52,600 bases of DNA from assembly GCF_004104355.1 (NCBI RefSeq), contig NZ_RJLM01000020.1, positions 1 through 52,600 on the forward strand, read 5' to 3'. Position numbers and translations under genes: made by a program. The notes under the pieces were generated by a model. The model did no database searches and was not told the DNA's origin. It saw nothing but the letters and a program-made list of their open reading frames with translations. Position 1 is the stretch's first letter; each line of letters starts with the position of its first letter. Below are positions 10,176 through 19,259 of this stretch, piece by piece. This DNA comes from Photobacterium chitinilyticum. GTDB lineage: Bacteria; Pseudomonadota; Gammaproteobacteria; Enterobacterales; Vibrionaceae.

Positions 10176-10757
10176 ATGACATCCATTATGAATGAAGTCC
10201 TGCAAGCCTTTCTCTGCCAGCTTGGCGCCTCGCCAGAGACAATCCAAGATGCCGTCACTGCTGCCGAGCCAATGGAACTCCCTACCCGGCATGTTCTACT
10301 CAACCAAGGAGAACAGCCGGCCTATTGTTACTTTCTGCTCGACGGACTTTGCCATGCCTGCTATCTCACCGCGGAAGGTAAGCAATTCAGTAAAGAGTTC
10401 TATTGGGATCAAGATGTCCTGATTGGCTTTGAAAGCCTCATCAATGATATGCCGTCCCCTTTCTTGCTGGAGACCCTATCCGCCAGCAAACTGCTGGCAC
10501 TGCCAGTCAGTCTGCTTCAACGATGGCGAGAGCAGAAAAACCCGCTCTATATTCGTCTGCTCGAGCGTCAGCTGAGCTACAAAGAACAAAAAGAACGCTT
10601 CATGCTAATGCACAGCCCGGAAGAACGCTACCAGCTGTTTACGTCCAGCTTCCCCGAACTACTAAGCCGCATAGCCGATTATCAAATCGCCTCTTATCTG
10701 GGGATCACCCCCATCAGCCTCAGCAGAATCAAAAAGCGACTTGAAGATGTGGAATAA
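10176..10757 (+). CDS. Crp/Fnr-family transcriptional regulator
   Basis: A 193-residue protein with an N-terminal cyclic-nucleotide-binding-like beta barrel (about 15-110; LLNQGEQPAYCYFLLDG is typical) and a C-terminal Crp-type helix-turn-helix (about 165-190; YQIASYLGITPISLSRIKKRL). The barrel lacks an evident cAMP phosphate-binding RxxAxxxE segment and Fnr-type cysteines, so its signal is unknown. A second ATG four codons in could also be the start. Two small genes read the same way follow (elaA and a DMT exporter), which it may control. A 16-bp dyad lies just after its stop. Confidence 0.85.
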   Translation: MTSIMNEVLQAFLCQLGASPETIQDAVTAAEPMELPTRHVLLNQGEQPAYCYFLLDGLCHACYLTAEGKQFSKEFYWDQDVLIGFESLINDMPSPFLLETLSASKLLALPVSLLQRWREQKNPLYIRLLERQLSYKEQKERFMLMHSPEERYQLFTSSFPELLSRIADYQIASYLGITPISLSRIKKRLEDVE

Positions 10758-10772
10758 TTAACATTCGTTAAT
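10757..10772. promoter_or_regulatory. Perfect dyad upstream of elaA, possible operator
   Basis: ATTAAC-attc-GTTAAT is a perfect inverted repeat located between the Crp/Fnr-type regulator and elaA, about 60 bp before the elaA start. Its size and position suit an operator for a dimeric helix-turn-helix protein, possibly the neighbouring regulator. This is inference. Confidence 0.35.
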
Positions 10773-10833
10773 GCCAAACGAAAGGATTAACACTAATCTG
10801 CCGCTAGACCCTGTATCTGCCAAGGAGAATACG

Positions 10834-11298
10834 ATGCAATGGCAATGCCTGCCTTTTGAACAGCTAACAACCCACCAGCTTTATGATTTGCTTAAGCTCA
10901 GAGTCGATGTCTTTGTCGTCGAACAAAACTGCCCCTACCCTGATTTGGATAACAGTGACCGACAAGCCGGTACCCACCATTTGCTGGGGTACAAAAATGA
11001 TGTACTCGTTGCCTATCTTAGGCTACTGCCACCGGGGGCTACCTATGCCAATACCAGTATTGGACGGGTGCTAACAGCAGCCAGCGAAAGAGGAACCGGA
11101 GCTGGCCATGAATTACTCCAACAAGGTCTGAAATACGCAGAACAGCTTTGGCCAAATCACACTATCGACATCGGCGCCCAATCTCACCTGCAGCACTATT
11201 ATAGCCGCTATGGCTTTGACGTTACTTCCGATGAATATCTGGAAGATGGTATTCCGCATGTGGATATGAGACTGGGCAAGGGCATCGTGTGTGAGTAG
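10834..11298 (+). CDS. elaA: ElaA-type GNAT-family N-acetyltransferase
   Basis: A 154-residue acetyltransferase of the GNAT fold closely resembling ElaA: LYDLLKLRVDVFVVEQNCPYP near the start, the acetyl-CoA site IGRVLTAASERGTGAGHELL in the middle, and LQHYYSRYGFDV near the end. The substrate of ElaA proteins is not established. I chose the ATG at 10834 because a clear AGGAGA site precedes it and homologues begin MQWQCLPFEQL; a frame opening at 10771 has no ribosome site. Its last 8 bases overlap the next gene, so the two are probably translated together. Confidence 0.88.
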   Translation: MQWQCLPFEQLTTHQLYDLLKLRVDVFVVEQNCPYPDLDNSDRQAGTHHLLGYKNDVLVAYLRLLPPGATYANTSIGRVLTAASERGTGAGHELLQQGLKYAEQLWPNHTIDIGAQSHLQHYYSRYGFDVTSDEYLEDGIPHVDMRLGKGIVCE

Positions 11299-12166
11299 GC
11301 TTTCTCCCTTTGCGGTTGGGGCATTACTGTTGCTACTCGGTAACCTGTCCTCGTCATTTTCTGATGTAGCGGTGAAACTACTTGAAGGTGGCGTCAGTGC
11401 ATTTCAATATATGTTCATCCGCCAACTGCTTAGTGTCTTGCTCCTATTTCCACTATGGCTGAGACTGACACCCGAGCAACAAGCTATCGGCAACCGTGGT
11501 GTTACCCTGATCCGTTCTCATCTGGTACTCGCTGGCAGCGGCTTTGTTATGGTAGCCCTAACCTGGCTACCGCTAGCGACTGCCAATGCACTTTTTTATG
11601 CAGCCCCTCTTCTGATGTTGCCCCTTTCGGCCTGGCTGCTTAAAGAAAAACCAGAACGGCAAAAAGTACAGGCAACTCTCGTGGGCTTTTGTGGTGTATT
11701 GGTGGTATTGAGGCCAGATCAGTTTCATTGGGCCGCCGTTGCTGCACTGGGGTGCGCTTTCACGCTGGCGCTTTATAACGTCTTAGTAAAAAAACTGCCT
11801 GAACAACAGCCTGTCGTCAGTACACTATTCTGGACCGGGGTCTTATCGCTACCTTTGGCAGGCATCCTCGCCGTCCTGTTCTGGCAGCCAATAACCTCGA
11901 TGGAATTGCTGCTCATTGCTGCAAGCGCGTTGTTTACCCTTGGTTATCATGGCTGTGGCGTTGCCGCCTACCGACGAGCCAAGACCTGCCAGCTCGGGCT
12001 GATTGAATACTCAGGGCTGATTTTTGTGACTCTTCTGGGGATCGTCGGGTTTGATGAGAAACCAGATCTGTTGACGACCATGGGGATCATCCTGATAGTA
12101 CTGCCGATGCTACCGCTTCCTAAGCAGCGTCGCACGAAGAGGCCGATCGAAGATACCGCTCAATGA
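11291..12166 (+). CDS. DMT-superfamily (EamA) transporter
   Basis: A 291-residue inner-membrane protein with about ten hydrophobic segments and the duplicated EamA domain of drug/metabolite exporters (for example the SSSFSDVAVKLLEGG start and the PLSAWLLKEKPERQKVQATLVGFCGVLVV segment). The start is GTG, overlapping the end of elaA by 8 bp. The substrate cannot be told from sequence. A bidirectional terminator follows. Confidence 0.85.
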   Translation: MSRLSPFAVGALLLLLGNLSSSFSDVAVKLLEGGVSAFQYMFIRQLLSVLLLFPLWLRLTPEQQAIGNRGVTLIRSHLVLAGSGFVMVALTWLPLATANALFYAAPLLMLPLSAWLLKEKPERQKVQATLVGFCGVLVVLRPDQFHWAAVAALGCAFTLALYNVLVKKLPEQQPVVSTLFWTGVLSLPLAGILAVLFWQPITSMELLLIAASALFTLGYHGCGVAAYRRAKTCQLGLIEYSGLIFVTLLGIVGFDEKPDLLTTMGIILIVLPMLPLPKQRRTKRPIEDTAQ

Positions 12167-12180
12167 CGGTACCCAGATAG

Positions 12181-12206
12181 AAAAAGGCCCCTTAACGGCC
12201 TTTTTC
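12181..12206. terminator. Bidirectional terminator between the DMT exporter and the oapA-like gene
   Basis: AAAAAGGCC-ccttaac-GGCCTTTTT is symmetric, with an A run on the left and a T run on the right, so it can end both convergent transcripts. Confidence 0.8.
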
Positions 12207-12220
12207 ATCAACGGAAATCA

Positions 12221-12889
12221 TTACTGGCTTCGAACAAAACTGCCATCAGAACGACGGAAAAACATCACAGACTCTCCCTTGCGGCGCTCTATCTGCAATA
12301 CATCCAACCCGCCTTTTGCCGTTTGCTTGTAGCGCAACCACTGGCCGGCTTTGATCCTGCTCAGCGGCTTGTCTTTGCCTTCAATGGCTGCAACCGCATA
12401 GAGATCGGTTAACGGTAACGACTTGTCGCGGAAGATATTGGCCAGTGTCTCACCCTGCTGTACCTGATATTTATGCCACTGGGCTTCTGCCGGCGACTTG
12501 TCAGCCTGTGGTTTACTGGCAGGAGAAGCAGGTTTAGCTACTGTAGACGCACTACGTACCGGAGATTGGGGCTCGGAGCGCTGACCGACCGGAGGTGGTG
12601 TTTGCTGGTCTTTATCAAGATCAAGCACAAGCTCACGCCGCTCGGACTCTCCGGAAGTCGCAGTCGGTGCCTGCTCGCTTGCCGGTAACAGCACCAGTAT
12701 CCCAACCACTGGCAGCAACACCATAAGCGCCCTTCGATGTAAAGACGGCAAGGCCTGCCACTTGGCTTTTAGTGGCGCCAGCGTAGCTTTCAACTGATCG
12801 CTGCTGACACTAAAACTTTCCTTGCTAAAGGACATACGGGGAAGTTTAAACTCACTTTTTTTCTTTGAACGGCGTTTGGCCTGTCCCAT
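12221..12889 (-). CDS. OapA/YtfB-like cell-envelope protein with LysM-like domain
   Basis: A 222-residue single-pass inner-membrane protein. A basic N-terminus (KRRSKKK) and a cytoplasmic part of about 50 residues precede a hydrophobic helix ([15 protein letters not shown]), a low-complexity periplasmic linker rich in Ser, Pro and Ala, and a C-terminal OapA domain ([26 protein letters not shown]) that resembles LysM. E. coli YtfB, with the same layout, binds glycans and acts at the division site. As in E. coli, it is divergent from fklB. I use the ATG at 12889: a GGAG site lies 8 nt upstream of it and overlaps a GTG nine bases further up. Confidence 0.85.
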   Translation of the reverse strand: MGQAKRRSKKKSEFKLPRMSFSKESFSVSSDQLKATLAPLKAKWQALPSLHRRALMVLLPVVGILVLLPASEQAPTATSGESERRELVLDLDKDQQTPPPVGQRSEPQSPVRSASTVAKPASPASKPQADKSPAEAQWHKYQVQQGETLANIFRDKSLPLTDLYAVAAIEGKDKPLSRIKAGQWLRYKQTAKGGLDVLQIERRKGESVMFFRRSDGSFVRSQ

Positions 12890-13012
12890 ATTCAACACTC
12901 CGGCGTTCTCAACTCACGCTATCAAACGACATCTTGTCACAAAAGTTTACCCCTTGGGGTCGAAACTGTTATCCTGCCTGCTTTAATTCACTCTACATTA
13001 AGAGAAGACACC

Positions 13013-13633
13013 ATGTCTGACGTTAAACTAGATACAGTTGAAACCAAAGCAAGCTACGGTATCGGTCTACAAATGGGCCAACAGCTAGCACAAAGCGGTC
13101 TTGAAGGCCTGAACGTTGCTGCTATCGCTAAAGGTATCGCAACTTCCCTAACTGGCGAAATGCCAGAAATCGAAGTTGACGAAATCAACAATGCACTACG
13201 TGAAATCCACACTCGTGCAGAAGCGGCTCGTGAAGTGCAAGCTAAAGCTGCAGCAGCTGACGGTGAAGCTTTCCTAAAAGATAACGCACTACGCTCTGAA
13301 GTAACAGTGACTGAATCAGGTCTTCAGTACGAAGTTCTTGTTGAAGGTAACGGCGAAATCCCTACTTCAGACAAGCAAGTTCGTGTTCACTACCACGGCG
13401 AACTAACAGATGGAACTGTATTCGACAGCTCTGTATCTCGCGGTCAGCCTGCAGAGTTCCCTGTAACTGGCGTTATCGCTGGTTGGGTTGAAGCTCTTCA
13501 AATGATGCCTGTTGGCTCTAAGTGGAAGCTATACATCCCTCAAGACCTAGCTTACGGCGAGCGTGGCGCAGGTGCTGCTATCCCTCCATACGCGGCGCTA
13601 GTATTCGAAGTTGAACTACTAGACATCCTGTAA
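13013..13633 (+). CDS. fklB: FKBP-type peptidyl-prolyl cis-trans isomerase FklB
   Basis: FklB (FKBP22) speeds prolyl isomerisation in proteins. The 206 residues match E. coli FklB. The N-terminal helical dimerisation domain (about 1-95) is followed by the FKBP domain (about 105-206), with [18 protein letters not shown], the active-site [19 protein letters not shown] and the closing [13 protein letters not shown]. There is no signal peptide, so it is cytoplasmic. Its codon use is that of a well-expressed gene. It is divergent from the oapA-like gene as in enterobacteria, and a terminator follows. Confidence 0.96.
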   Translation: MSDVKLDTVETKASYGIGLQMGQQLAQSGLEGLNVAAIAKGIATSLTGEMPEIEVDEINNALREIHTRAEAAREVQAKAAAADGEAFLKDNALRSEVTVTESGLQYEVLVEGNGEIPTSDKQVRVHYHGELTDGTVFDSSVSRGQPAEFPVTGVIAGWVEALQMMPVGSKWKLYIPQDLAYGERGAGAAIPPYAALVFEVELLDIL

Positions 13634-13662
13634 GGTTATCTAGACCACACAGAACATACGAG

Positions 13663-13688
13663 ACGGTGCCCTTGGCACCGTTTTTTTA
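13663..13688 (+). terminator. Rho-independent terminator after fklB
   Basis: ACGGTGCC-ctt-GGCACCGT followed by seven T; a perfect 8-bp stem about 30 bp after the stop codon. Confidence 0.9.
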
Positions 13689-13802
13689 TCCTATCAAAGC
13701 CCCATCCATTTTCAGCTTTAGTAAAACACATTTTTTCAATTTAATTTGGTATTTACGCCGCATTCCCCACTACGCTTATAACGTTAATCACAGGAGGATG
13801 CC

Positions 13803-14297
13803 ATGGGATACAAACCATCAATTGTCAGTCGTTTACTTGTACTCACAACACTGTTTAGCAGCTTAGTTTTCTCAACTACCAGCCTCGCTTTCAGTCTGTC
13901 TGATCTATTTGGCGGAAGCGATGACGAACAAGTCGCAGCCAGCACAGCCAACCCCTTAACAGATATACTCAGCAGTCAACTCGGGGTTACCCAAGAACAA
14001 GCCGCGGGCGGTGCGGGGGCACTGTTGTCACTCGCATCAAGCCAGCTCAGCGGTGACCAGGCGAGCGAACTAAGCAAGATGATCCCCGGAAGCGATGCTC
14101 TCAGCGCAGCAATTCCACCAGGCCTGAGCGGTATGCTGACCAATATCGACACAATTAACCAGGTATTTTCTGCACTTGGTATGGATGCCAGCATGGTCAG
14201 TCAATTTATTCCTGTTGTCATGCAATTTCTTGGCAGCCAAGGGGCCAGCGCTGGCTTAATGGATGCGCTGGGAAAAGTTTGGAGCCCCACCGGCTAA
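13803..14297 (+). CDS. DUF2780 (VcgC/VcgE) secreted protein of unknown function
   Basis: A 164-residue protein with a signal peptide (hydrophobic VSRLLVLTTLFSSLVFSTTSLAF, cleavage near residue 30). The mature part is rich in Gly, Ala, Ser and Leu with an amphipathic helical pattern, matching the DUF2780 family (VcgC/VcgE), common in vibrios and of unknown role. An excellent AGGAGG ribosome site precedes the ATG. The gene stands alone between the fklB terminator and the convergent cysH. I can offer no function beyond probable export. Confidence 0.75.
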   Translation: MGYKPSIVSRLLVLTTLFSSLVFSTTSLAFSLSDLFGGSDDEQVAASTANPLTDILSSQLGVTQEQAAGGAGALLSLASSQLSGDQASELSKMIPGSDALSAAIPPGLSGMLTNIDTINQVFSALGMDASMVSQFIPVVMQFLGSQGASAGLMDALGKVWSPTG

Positions 14298-14348
14298 CCA
14301 AATCGCCAAACAAACGCGACAACGAGGATACGGCAATAAACGTCCCCC

Positions 14349-14394
14349 CTGTCAGATACAGGTAAAATATTTATAAAAAGCAACAATCTGACAG
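14349..14394. repeat. Inverted repeat CTGTCAGAT / ATCTGACAG
   Basis: Perfect 9-bp arms at 14349-14357 and 14386-14394 are separated by 28 bp of AT-rich sequence; a third copy of TGTCAGAT lies at 14443-14450, inside the cysH terminator hairpin. There is no T run, so it is not a classical terminator for the DUF2780 gene, although it is in the right place to help end its transcript. Confidence 0.4.
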
Positions 14395-14411
14395 CCCTAT
14401 AAATACCCCAT

Positions 14412-14454
14412 AAAAAAACCTTATCTGCTTGCCTACGCGCAATGTCAGATAAGG
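14412..14454 (-). terminator. Terminator of the cysJ-cysI-cysH operon
   Basis: On the minus strand CCTTATCTG and CAGATAAGG form a perfect 9-bp stem (14446-14454 with 14419-14427) around an 18-nt loop, followed by seven T (14412-14418). It lies 40 bp after the cysH stop. Confidence 0.8.
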
Positions 14455-14494
14455 CTTATATCATTTTTCCGCCAATTAACGGGTAACTATCTCA

Positions 14495-15256
14495 TCATAT
14501 CCCCGAACCGTCGGACTCTGCATCATCCTCATGCAAGCCACACTCGCGCTTGAGACCAAAAAATCGGGTTTCCTCTTCTTTCATACCTGGCTCCCACTTT
14601 CGGGTTGTATGAGTATCACCAACCGACAAGTATCCTTGTTCCCATAACGGATGATAAGGTAATTGATGCAGGGTCAAATATTGATGGATATCCCTGTTTG
14701 TCCAGTCGATCAATGGCAGAAACTTAAACACACCGTTTTGGATAGCCAGTACCGGCAAAGTCGCTCGGGTATCGGACTGCTCTCGGCGCAAGCCAGAGAA
14801 CCAGCAACTGGTGTTTAGCTCATCCAGTGCCCTGCGCATAGGTTCGACCTTGTTCAGCCGGTTATATTGCTTGATCCCATCAACCCCCTGCTCCCATAAC
14901 TGGCCAAATCGGGCTTCCTGCCAAGAGGCGCTCATCAATGAACGGTACACATACAGGTTCAGTGACAGGAGCTCGGTCAACTGATCAACAAACTGATAGG
15001 TTTCAGGAAATAAATAGCCTGTGTCAGTCAAAATCACGGACATATCAGGTTTGACCTGAGTCACCAGATGCAACATGACCGCTGATTGGATCCCAAAACT
15101 TGAGGCCAGCGCAAATTCACCGTCCAGATTCTCTAACGCCCAGCGAACTCGCTCTTGGGCCGTCAGAGTTTCCAGCTCTGCATTAATTTCCGCTAGCTGC
15201 AGGATCTGCTCCACTTTATTTTTCTGAAGCAGTTCTGCCAACGCTAACTTAGGCAT
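14495..15256 (-). CDS. cysH: PAPS reductase (phosphoadenylyl-sulfate reductase) CysH
   Basis: CysH reduces PAPS to sulfite with thioredoxin and releases PAP, the substrate of CysQ. At 253 residues it is a little longer than E. coli CysH (244). The adenylyl-binding [12 protein letters not shown] segment and the [10 protein letters not shown] motif lie in the first half, and the catalytic ECGLH motif is near the C-terminus. It lacks the paired CC motifs of APS reductases, so the PAPS-using form is clear and agrees with cysC in this window. It overlaps the end of cysI by 8 bp. Confidence 0.96.
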   Translation of the reverse strand: MPKLALAELLQKNKVEQILQLAEINAELETLTAQERVRWALENLDGEFALASSFGIQSAVMLHLVTQVKPDMSVILTDTGYLFPETYQFVDQLTELLSLNLYVYRSLMSASWQEARFGQLWEQGVDGIKQYNRLNKVEPMRRALDELNTSCWFSGLRREQSDTRATLPVLAIQNGVFKFLPLIDWTNRDIHQYLTLHQLPYHPLWEQGYLSVGDTHTTRKWEPGMKEEETRFFGLKRECGLHEDDAESDGSGI

Positions 15257-16940
15257 AAAAATCCCTCTTTGACACTAACACCGGTTCAATAATCCCGGCA
15301 CGGATTGTAAAGTCACCAAACCCTTCACCATCCTCGCGCTCTTGTGACCAGCGTGCCACCAGTGAGTCAATCTCTTCCATGATCTGAGCCACTGTAATGT
15401 TTTCCCGGTACATTTTTGGTACCCGGGTACCGTTACGGTTGCCGCCAAGGTGGAGGTTATAACGTCCAGGCGCCTTACCAACCAAGCCAATTTCCGCCAG
15501 CATCGCCCGTCCACAACCATTCGGACACCCCGTCACCCGCAGAATGATATTGTCATCATCCGCCAGGCCATGTTTGGCCAAAACAGCTTCAACATCAGTA
15601 ACAAAATCAGGCAAAAAGCGCTCGGCCTCTGCCATTGCCAGCGGACATGTCGGCAATGAAACACAAGCCATGGAGTTCTTGCGCTGCTCGCTGACACCAT
15701 CATCGATCAGGCCATGATCGCGCGCGATCTTTTCGATCTTGCCTTTATCCTTCGCCGCAACTCCAGCTACAATCAGGTTTTGATTGGCCGTCATGCGAAA
15801 ATCACCTTTATGGACCTTGGCAATCTCGGCCATACCGGTTTTCAGCGGCTTGCCCGGGAAATCCAGCAAGCGGCCATTTTCGATAAACAGGGCCAAGTGA
15901 TGCTTGCCATCAATACCTTCGACCCAGCCAATACGGTCACCACGATCGGTAAACTCATACGGACGGCTGTCTGCAAAGGCAATACCGGCTCGTTTCTCGA
16001 CCTCGGCCCTGAAAACATCACTGCCCACACGATCCAATGTGTACTTGGTCTTGGCATTTTTACGGTTAGAGCGGTTGCCCCAGTCTCGTTGGGTTGTTAC
16101 TACGGCTGCGGCAACCTCCAGTGTCTTTTCCAATGGAATAAAACCAAAATCATCAGCACGACGCGGATAGGTTGACTTGTCACCATGGGTCATCGCCAAG
16201 CCACCGCCAACTAGCACATTGAAACCAACCAGCTTGCCTTCTTCGGCAATCGCAATAAAGTTCAGATCATTAGCATGAATATCAACATCATTTTGTGGCG
16301 GGATCACGACAGTCGTCTTGAACTTACGCGGCAGATAGGTGCTCCCGAGGATCGGCTCTTCATCCGTGGTTTCGACTTTCTCGCCATCTAACCAAATTTC
16401 AGCATAAGCACGTGTTTTTGGCAGCAGGTGCTCACTGATTTTCTTGGCCCACTCATAAGCTTCCTGATGGAGCTCTGACTCAACCGGATTAGTGGTGCAC
16501 AGTACGTTACGGTTCACATCACCCGCAGTTGCGATGGAGTCTATACCAATTTTATTGAGCGTCTGGTGCATCAATTTAATATTCGGCTTCAATACTCCAT
16601 GGAACTGAAATGTTTGGCGCGTGGTCAGGCGGATGCTGCCGTACAGGCTATGCTCTTCAGCAAACTTGTCGATGGCCAGCCACTGCTTCGGCGAGATCAC
16701 CCCGCCCGGCATCCGGGCACGCAGCATCACATTCTGCAACGGCTCGAGTTTCTGCTTGGCACGTTCAGTACGAATATCGCGATCATCCTGCTGATACATA
16801 CCGTGAAAACGGATCAGCTGGAAATTATCTCCGTTAAATCCCCCCGTGATACGATCTTGCAAGTCGCCCTCGATGGTGCCGCGCAAGAAGTTACTTTCAC
16901 GCTTCAGGCGTTCGTTATCTGATAGTTTCTGATCACTCAT
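15249..16940 (-). CDS. cysI: Sulfite reductase hemoprotein (beta) subunit CysI
   Basis: CysI carries siroheme and a 4Fe-4S cluster and reduces sulfite to sulfide with electrons from CysJ. The 563 residues fit the family (E. coli 570). The duplicated ferredoxin-like/sulfite-reductase domains are followed by the cluster cysteines in [10 protein letters not shown] and TGCPNGCGR. Its ATG overlaps the cysJ stop (TAATG), a sign of coupled translation and equal output. Siroheme would be supplied by CysG, encoded in the other cys operon. Confidence 0.97.
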   Translation of the reverse strand: MSDQKLSDNERLKRESNFLRGTIEGDLQDRITGGFNGDNFQLIRFHGMYQQDDRDIRTERAKQKLEPLQNVMLRARMPGGVISPKQWLAIDKFAEEHSLYGSIRLTTRQTFQFHGVLKPNIKLMHQTLNKIGIDSIATAGDVNRNVLCTTNPVESELHQEAYEWAKKISEHLLPKTRAYAEIWLDGEKVETTDEEPILGSTYLPRKFKTTVVIPPQNDVDIHANDLNFIAIAEEGKLVGFNVLVGGGLAMTHGDKSTYPRRADDFGFIPLEKTLEVAAAVVTTQRDWGNRSNRKNAKTKYTLDRVGSDVFRAEVEKRAGIAFADSRPYEFTDRGDRIGWVEGIDGKHHLALFIENGRLLDFPGKPLKTGMAEIAKVHKGDFRMTANQNLIVAGVAAKDKGKIEKIARDHGLIDDGVSEQRKNSMACVSLPTCPLAMAEAERFLPDFVTDVEAVLAKHGLADDDNIILRVTGCPNGCGRAMLAEIGLVGKAPGRYNLHLGGNRNGTRVPKMYRENITVAQIMEEIDSLVARWSQEREDGEGFGDFTIRAGIIEPVLVSKRDFYA

Positions 16941-18757
16941 TAGTACACATCCCTTTGATAACGCTTGTTCTTACGCAGTTCGTTAAGATACTGCTCCGCC
17001 TGTTCGCGGCTTTGCTGACCTTGTTGTTCAGCGATGGTGACCAGGGCATCGTGCACGTCTTTGGCCATATGGTTAGCATCGCCACAGACATAAACATGCG
17101 CCCCTTCCTGCAGCCACTGCCAAACCTGGGTGGCATGCTCTAGAAGTCGATGCTGGACATACACCTTTTCCACCTGATCACGGCTAAACGCCACATCAAG
17201 CTGACTTATGGCACCTGATTTCAGGTATTTCTGCCATTCTACCTGGTACAGAAAATCTTCAGTGAAAGTACGATCGCCAAAGAACAACCAGTTTTTTCCT
17301 TCCGCTTCTCGGTTATCTCGCTCCTGAACAAATGCTCGGAATGGAGCGATACCGGTTCCCGGGCCAATCATGATCACCGGAGTATTGTCATCAGCTGGCA
17401 ACTTAAAGTTGTTGTTACTCTCGACAAATACCTTAACGCTCTCGCCTTCTTCCAAGCGATATGACAAATGGCTGGATGCTCCACCCTGCCGGGTTTCATC
17501 ACCACTTTCGAACTCAACAACACCGACCGTTAAATGAACTTCCTCACCGACCTCTTCCTGACTGGAAGCAATCGAGTAAAGACGCGGCGTCAAACGACGG
17601 AGCAATCCTGTCAACTGCTCAGCAGTCAGCTTGGTTTTCTTTTCCGCCAGAACGTCAATAACCTGAGTTTGACCGGCATAGCGGCGTAGCTTGTCTTTGT
17701 CTGCTACCAACTTTTCCAGCTTTTTGCTGCCGGAGAGCTCAGCAAACTTAGTGACGAGCTGCGGATTTGCTGCTGTGATCTCGTATTTACTGATCAGAGC
17801 CTGTTTCAGCGTCAGGGCTTCACCGTCGATCTCAACGTTTTCAGTACCATTCAGTCCAACCCGTACAGCCAAGGCTTCCGCCAGAGCCGGAGCATTTTCA
17901 TACCAGACTCCCAGCGCATCTCCCGGTTGGTAAGTTAATCCAGAGCCTTCAAGATCAATTTCTATATGACGAACATCTTTTCCTGAGCTGCGCCCAGTGA
18001 TCTTCTGGCTGGTCAGCAGTGCCGCCTCATAAGGTTTTTGCTTTGAGTATTGTGAAGCCGCTAGCTGGGCATTTGCGACCGGAAGCTGAACCACTTCCGC
18101 TTCCCCGGTAGATAACGTTTCTTTTACCTTCTTCAGAGCCTTCGAAGACCACTCAGCTGCTGGCGCATCATAATCAACATCGCAATCAAGGCGCTCCAGC
18201 ATCGAATCACCACCTAAGCGGCTGATGTAGCTATCAAAGTCTTTTGCCGTCTGGCAGAAAAATTCATAGCTCGAATCACCCAGGCCAATAACTGCATATT
18301 TTAGGTTTGGTAGTTTCGGGGCTTTCTTCGATTGTAAGAATTCATGCAACTCAATCGCATCATCCGGCGCTTCACCTTCACCATGAGTAGAAGCGACAAT
18401 GATCACATGAGTTTCTTTCGCTAAATTTTTGCCTTTGTAATCACCGGCAGCAAATAGCTCAACAGCGATACCGGCAGCCTCTGCCTCACCTTTCAGTGCT
18501 TCAGCGACACCTTTGGCATTTCCTGTCTGGGAGGCATGGATAATTGTAAGTTTGCCTGCTGGCTGGGCAACAGCCGCAGCTGAAAGCTGTTGGGTTGGTT
18601 GCGGTTGGTCCGCGGGCTGAGTTTGGCTTAGCCCCCAAAAGTACCCACTGATCCACGCCATTTGTTGTGGCGATAATTCTGCAGCGGCCTGTTGCAGTTG
18701 ACCTATTTGTTGATCATTGAGTGGGCTGGCTATGGCCGAGAGTTCCTTAAGTAACAT
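16940..18757 (-). CDS. cysJ: Sulfite reductase flavoprotein (alpha) subunit CysJ
   Basis: CysJ passes electrons from NADPH through FAD and FMN to CysI. Domains are a flavodoxin-like FMN domain (about 65-205; [15 protein letters not shown]), a connecting FAD domain ([15 protein letters not shown]), and a C-terminal NADPH domain ([35 protein letters not shown]). I start at the ATG at 18757 (605 residues; E. coli 599), which has AGGGA about ten bases upstream; an ATG 21 bp earlier lacks a ribosome site. It is the first gene of cysJIH. Confidence 0.96.
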   Translation of the reverse strand: MLLKELSAIASPLNDQQIGQLQQAAAELSPQQMAWISGYFWGLSQTQPADQPQPTQQLSAAAVAQPAGKLTIIHASQTGNAKGVAEALKGEAEAAGIAVELFAAGDYKGKNLAKETHVIIVASTHGEGEAPDDAIELHEFLQSKKAPKLPNLKYAVIGLGDSSYEFFCQTAKDFDSYISRLGGDSMLERLDCDVDYDAPAAEWSSKALKKVKETLSTGEAEVVQLPVANAQLAASQYSKQKPYEAALLTSQKITGRSSGKDVRHIEIDLEGSGLTYQPGDALGVWYENAPALAEALAVRVGLNGTENVEIDGEALTLKQALISKYEITAANPQLVTKFAELSGSKKLEKLVADKDKLRRYAGQTQVIDVLAEKKTKLTAEQLTGLLRRLTPRLYSIASSQEEVGEEVHLTVGVVEFESGDETRQGGASSHLSYRLEEGESVKVFVESNNNFKLPADDNTPVIMIGPGTGIAPFRAFVQERDNREAEGKNWLFFGDRTFTEDFLYQVEWQKYLKSGAISQLDVAFSRDQVEKVYVQHRLLEHATQVWQWLQEGAHVYVCGDANHMAKDVHDALVTIAEQQGQQSREQAEQYLNELRKNKRYQRDVY

Positions 18758-18789
18758 GACACGACGATCCCTATACATTGCGTAGTGTT

Positions 18790-18818
18790 AGATTAGCTAC
18801 TCAAGGAAATAACAAGAA
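18790..18818 (-). promoter_or_regulatory. Candidate cysJ promoter
   Basis: On the minus strand a -10 TAATCT (18790-18795) and a -35 TTCTTG (18813-18818) are 17 bp apart, about 33 bp upstream of the cysJ start. The AT-rich block just upstream (18819-18860) is where a CysB activator site would be expected. The match is only fair. Confidence 0.35.
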
Positions 18819-18865
18819 AGAATAGATAAGAATGTTTTATAACTTTTAGTAAGGTTAAAAGACAA

Positions 18866-18894
18866 CGTAAAACGGCTTAACCTGATATTAAGCC
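18866..18894 (-). terminator. Hairpin downstream of the 77-residue gene, probable terminator
   Basis: On the minus strand GGCTTAA and TTAAGCC form a perfect 7-bp stem around a 7-nt loop, followed by GTTTTACG. The T tract is weak, so termination may be partial. It lies 18 bp after the stop of the small upstream gene and separates it from the cysJ promoter. Confidence 0.5.
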
Positions 18895-18912
18895 AGGTAG
18901 TTATGTATCAAC

Positions 18913-19146
18913 TCAAAAGGTATCGGCAATACGAACCTGGTGAAATCCCACTTCAAAGGCCCGTTCCGTCGCGGTATCAATATCCCGGTAGCACTTTTCA
19001 CTGCCGGCACCATCGGTCAATGGTACAAAACCACCTCGGCGATGGCGAAACTCTACAATCCAGCCATTGGCCTGAATCGAAGGCTCGATGACCGCTTCCA
19101 CAATATCGCTGTTGGCATATAGTTGCTGAAGTTCAGTTAATGTCAT
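18913..19146 (-). CDS. Small conserved-looking protein of unknown function (77 aa)
   Basis: I chose the ATG at 19146, which has an AGGAAG site at good spacing; the frame stays open 144 bp further upstream but that part runs through the terminator of the next gene and reads like noise. The product is acidic and soluble (MTLTELQQLYANSDIVEAV at the start, GWIVEFRHRRGGFVPLTD in the middle), with no signal peptide or membrane segment. It looks like a small single-domain alpha/beta protein. I do not recognise a named family. A hairpin follows it. Confidence 0.65.
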   Translation of the reverse strand: MTLTELQQLYANSDIVEAVIEPSIQANGWIVEFRHRRGGFVPLTDGAGSEKCYRDIDTATERAFEVGFHQVRIADTF

Positions 19147-19208
19147 TTGCCCACTTCCTGACAGTTGCATCACTTTTAAAAATGGTACAGAAAAGCGAAA
19201 ACAGGCAA

Positions 19209-19235
19209 CAAAAAAGCCACGATAAATCGTGGCTT
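19209..19235 (-). terminator. Rho-independent terminator after the TIGR04219 gene
   Basis: On the minus strand AGCCACGAT-tt-ATCGTGGCT is followed by six T. A perfect 9-bp stem, 25 bp after the stop codon. Confidence 0.9.
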
Positions 19236-19259
19236 CGATATCTTGTACCGCTAAAAAAA

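Noticed and set aside
9834-10292. 152-codon minus-strand frame across the end of cpdB
   Set aside because: It is antisense to cpdB, its terminator and the next regulator gene; it reflects codon structure of those genes and has no start signals.
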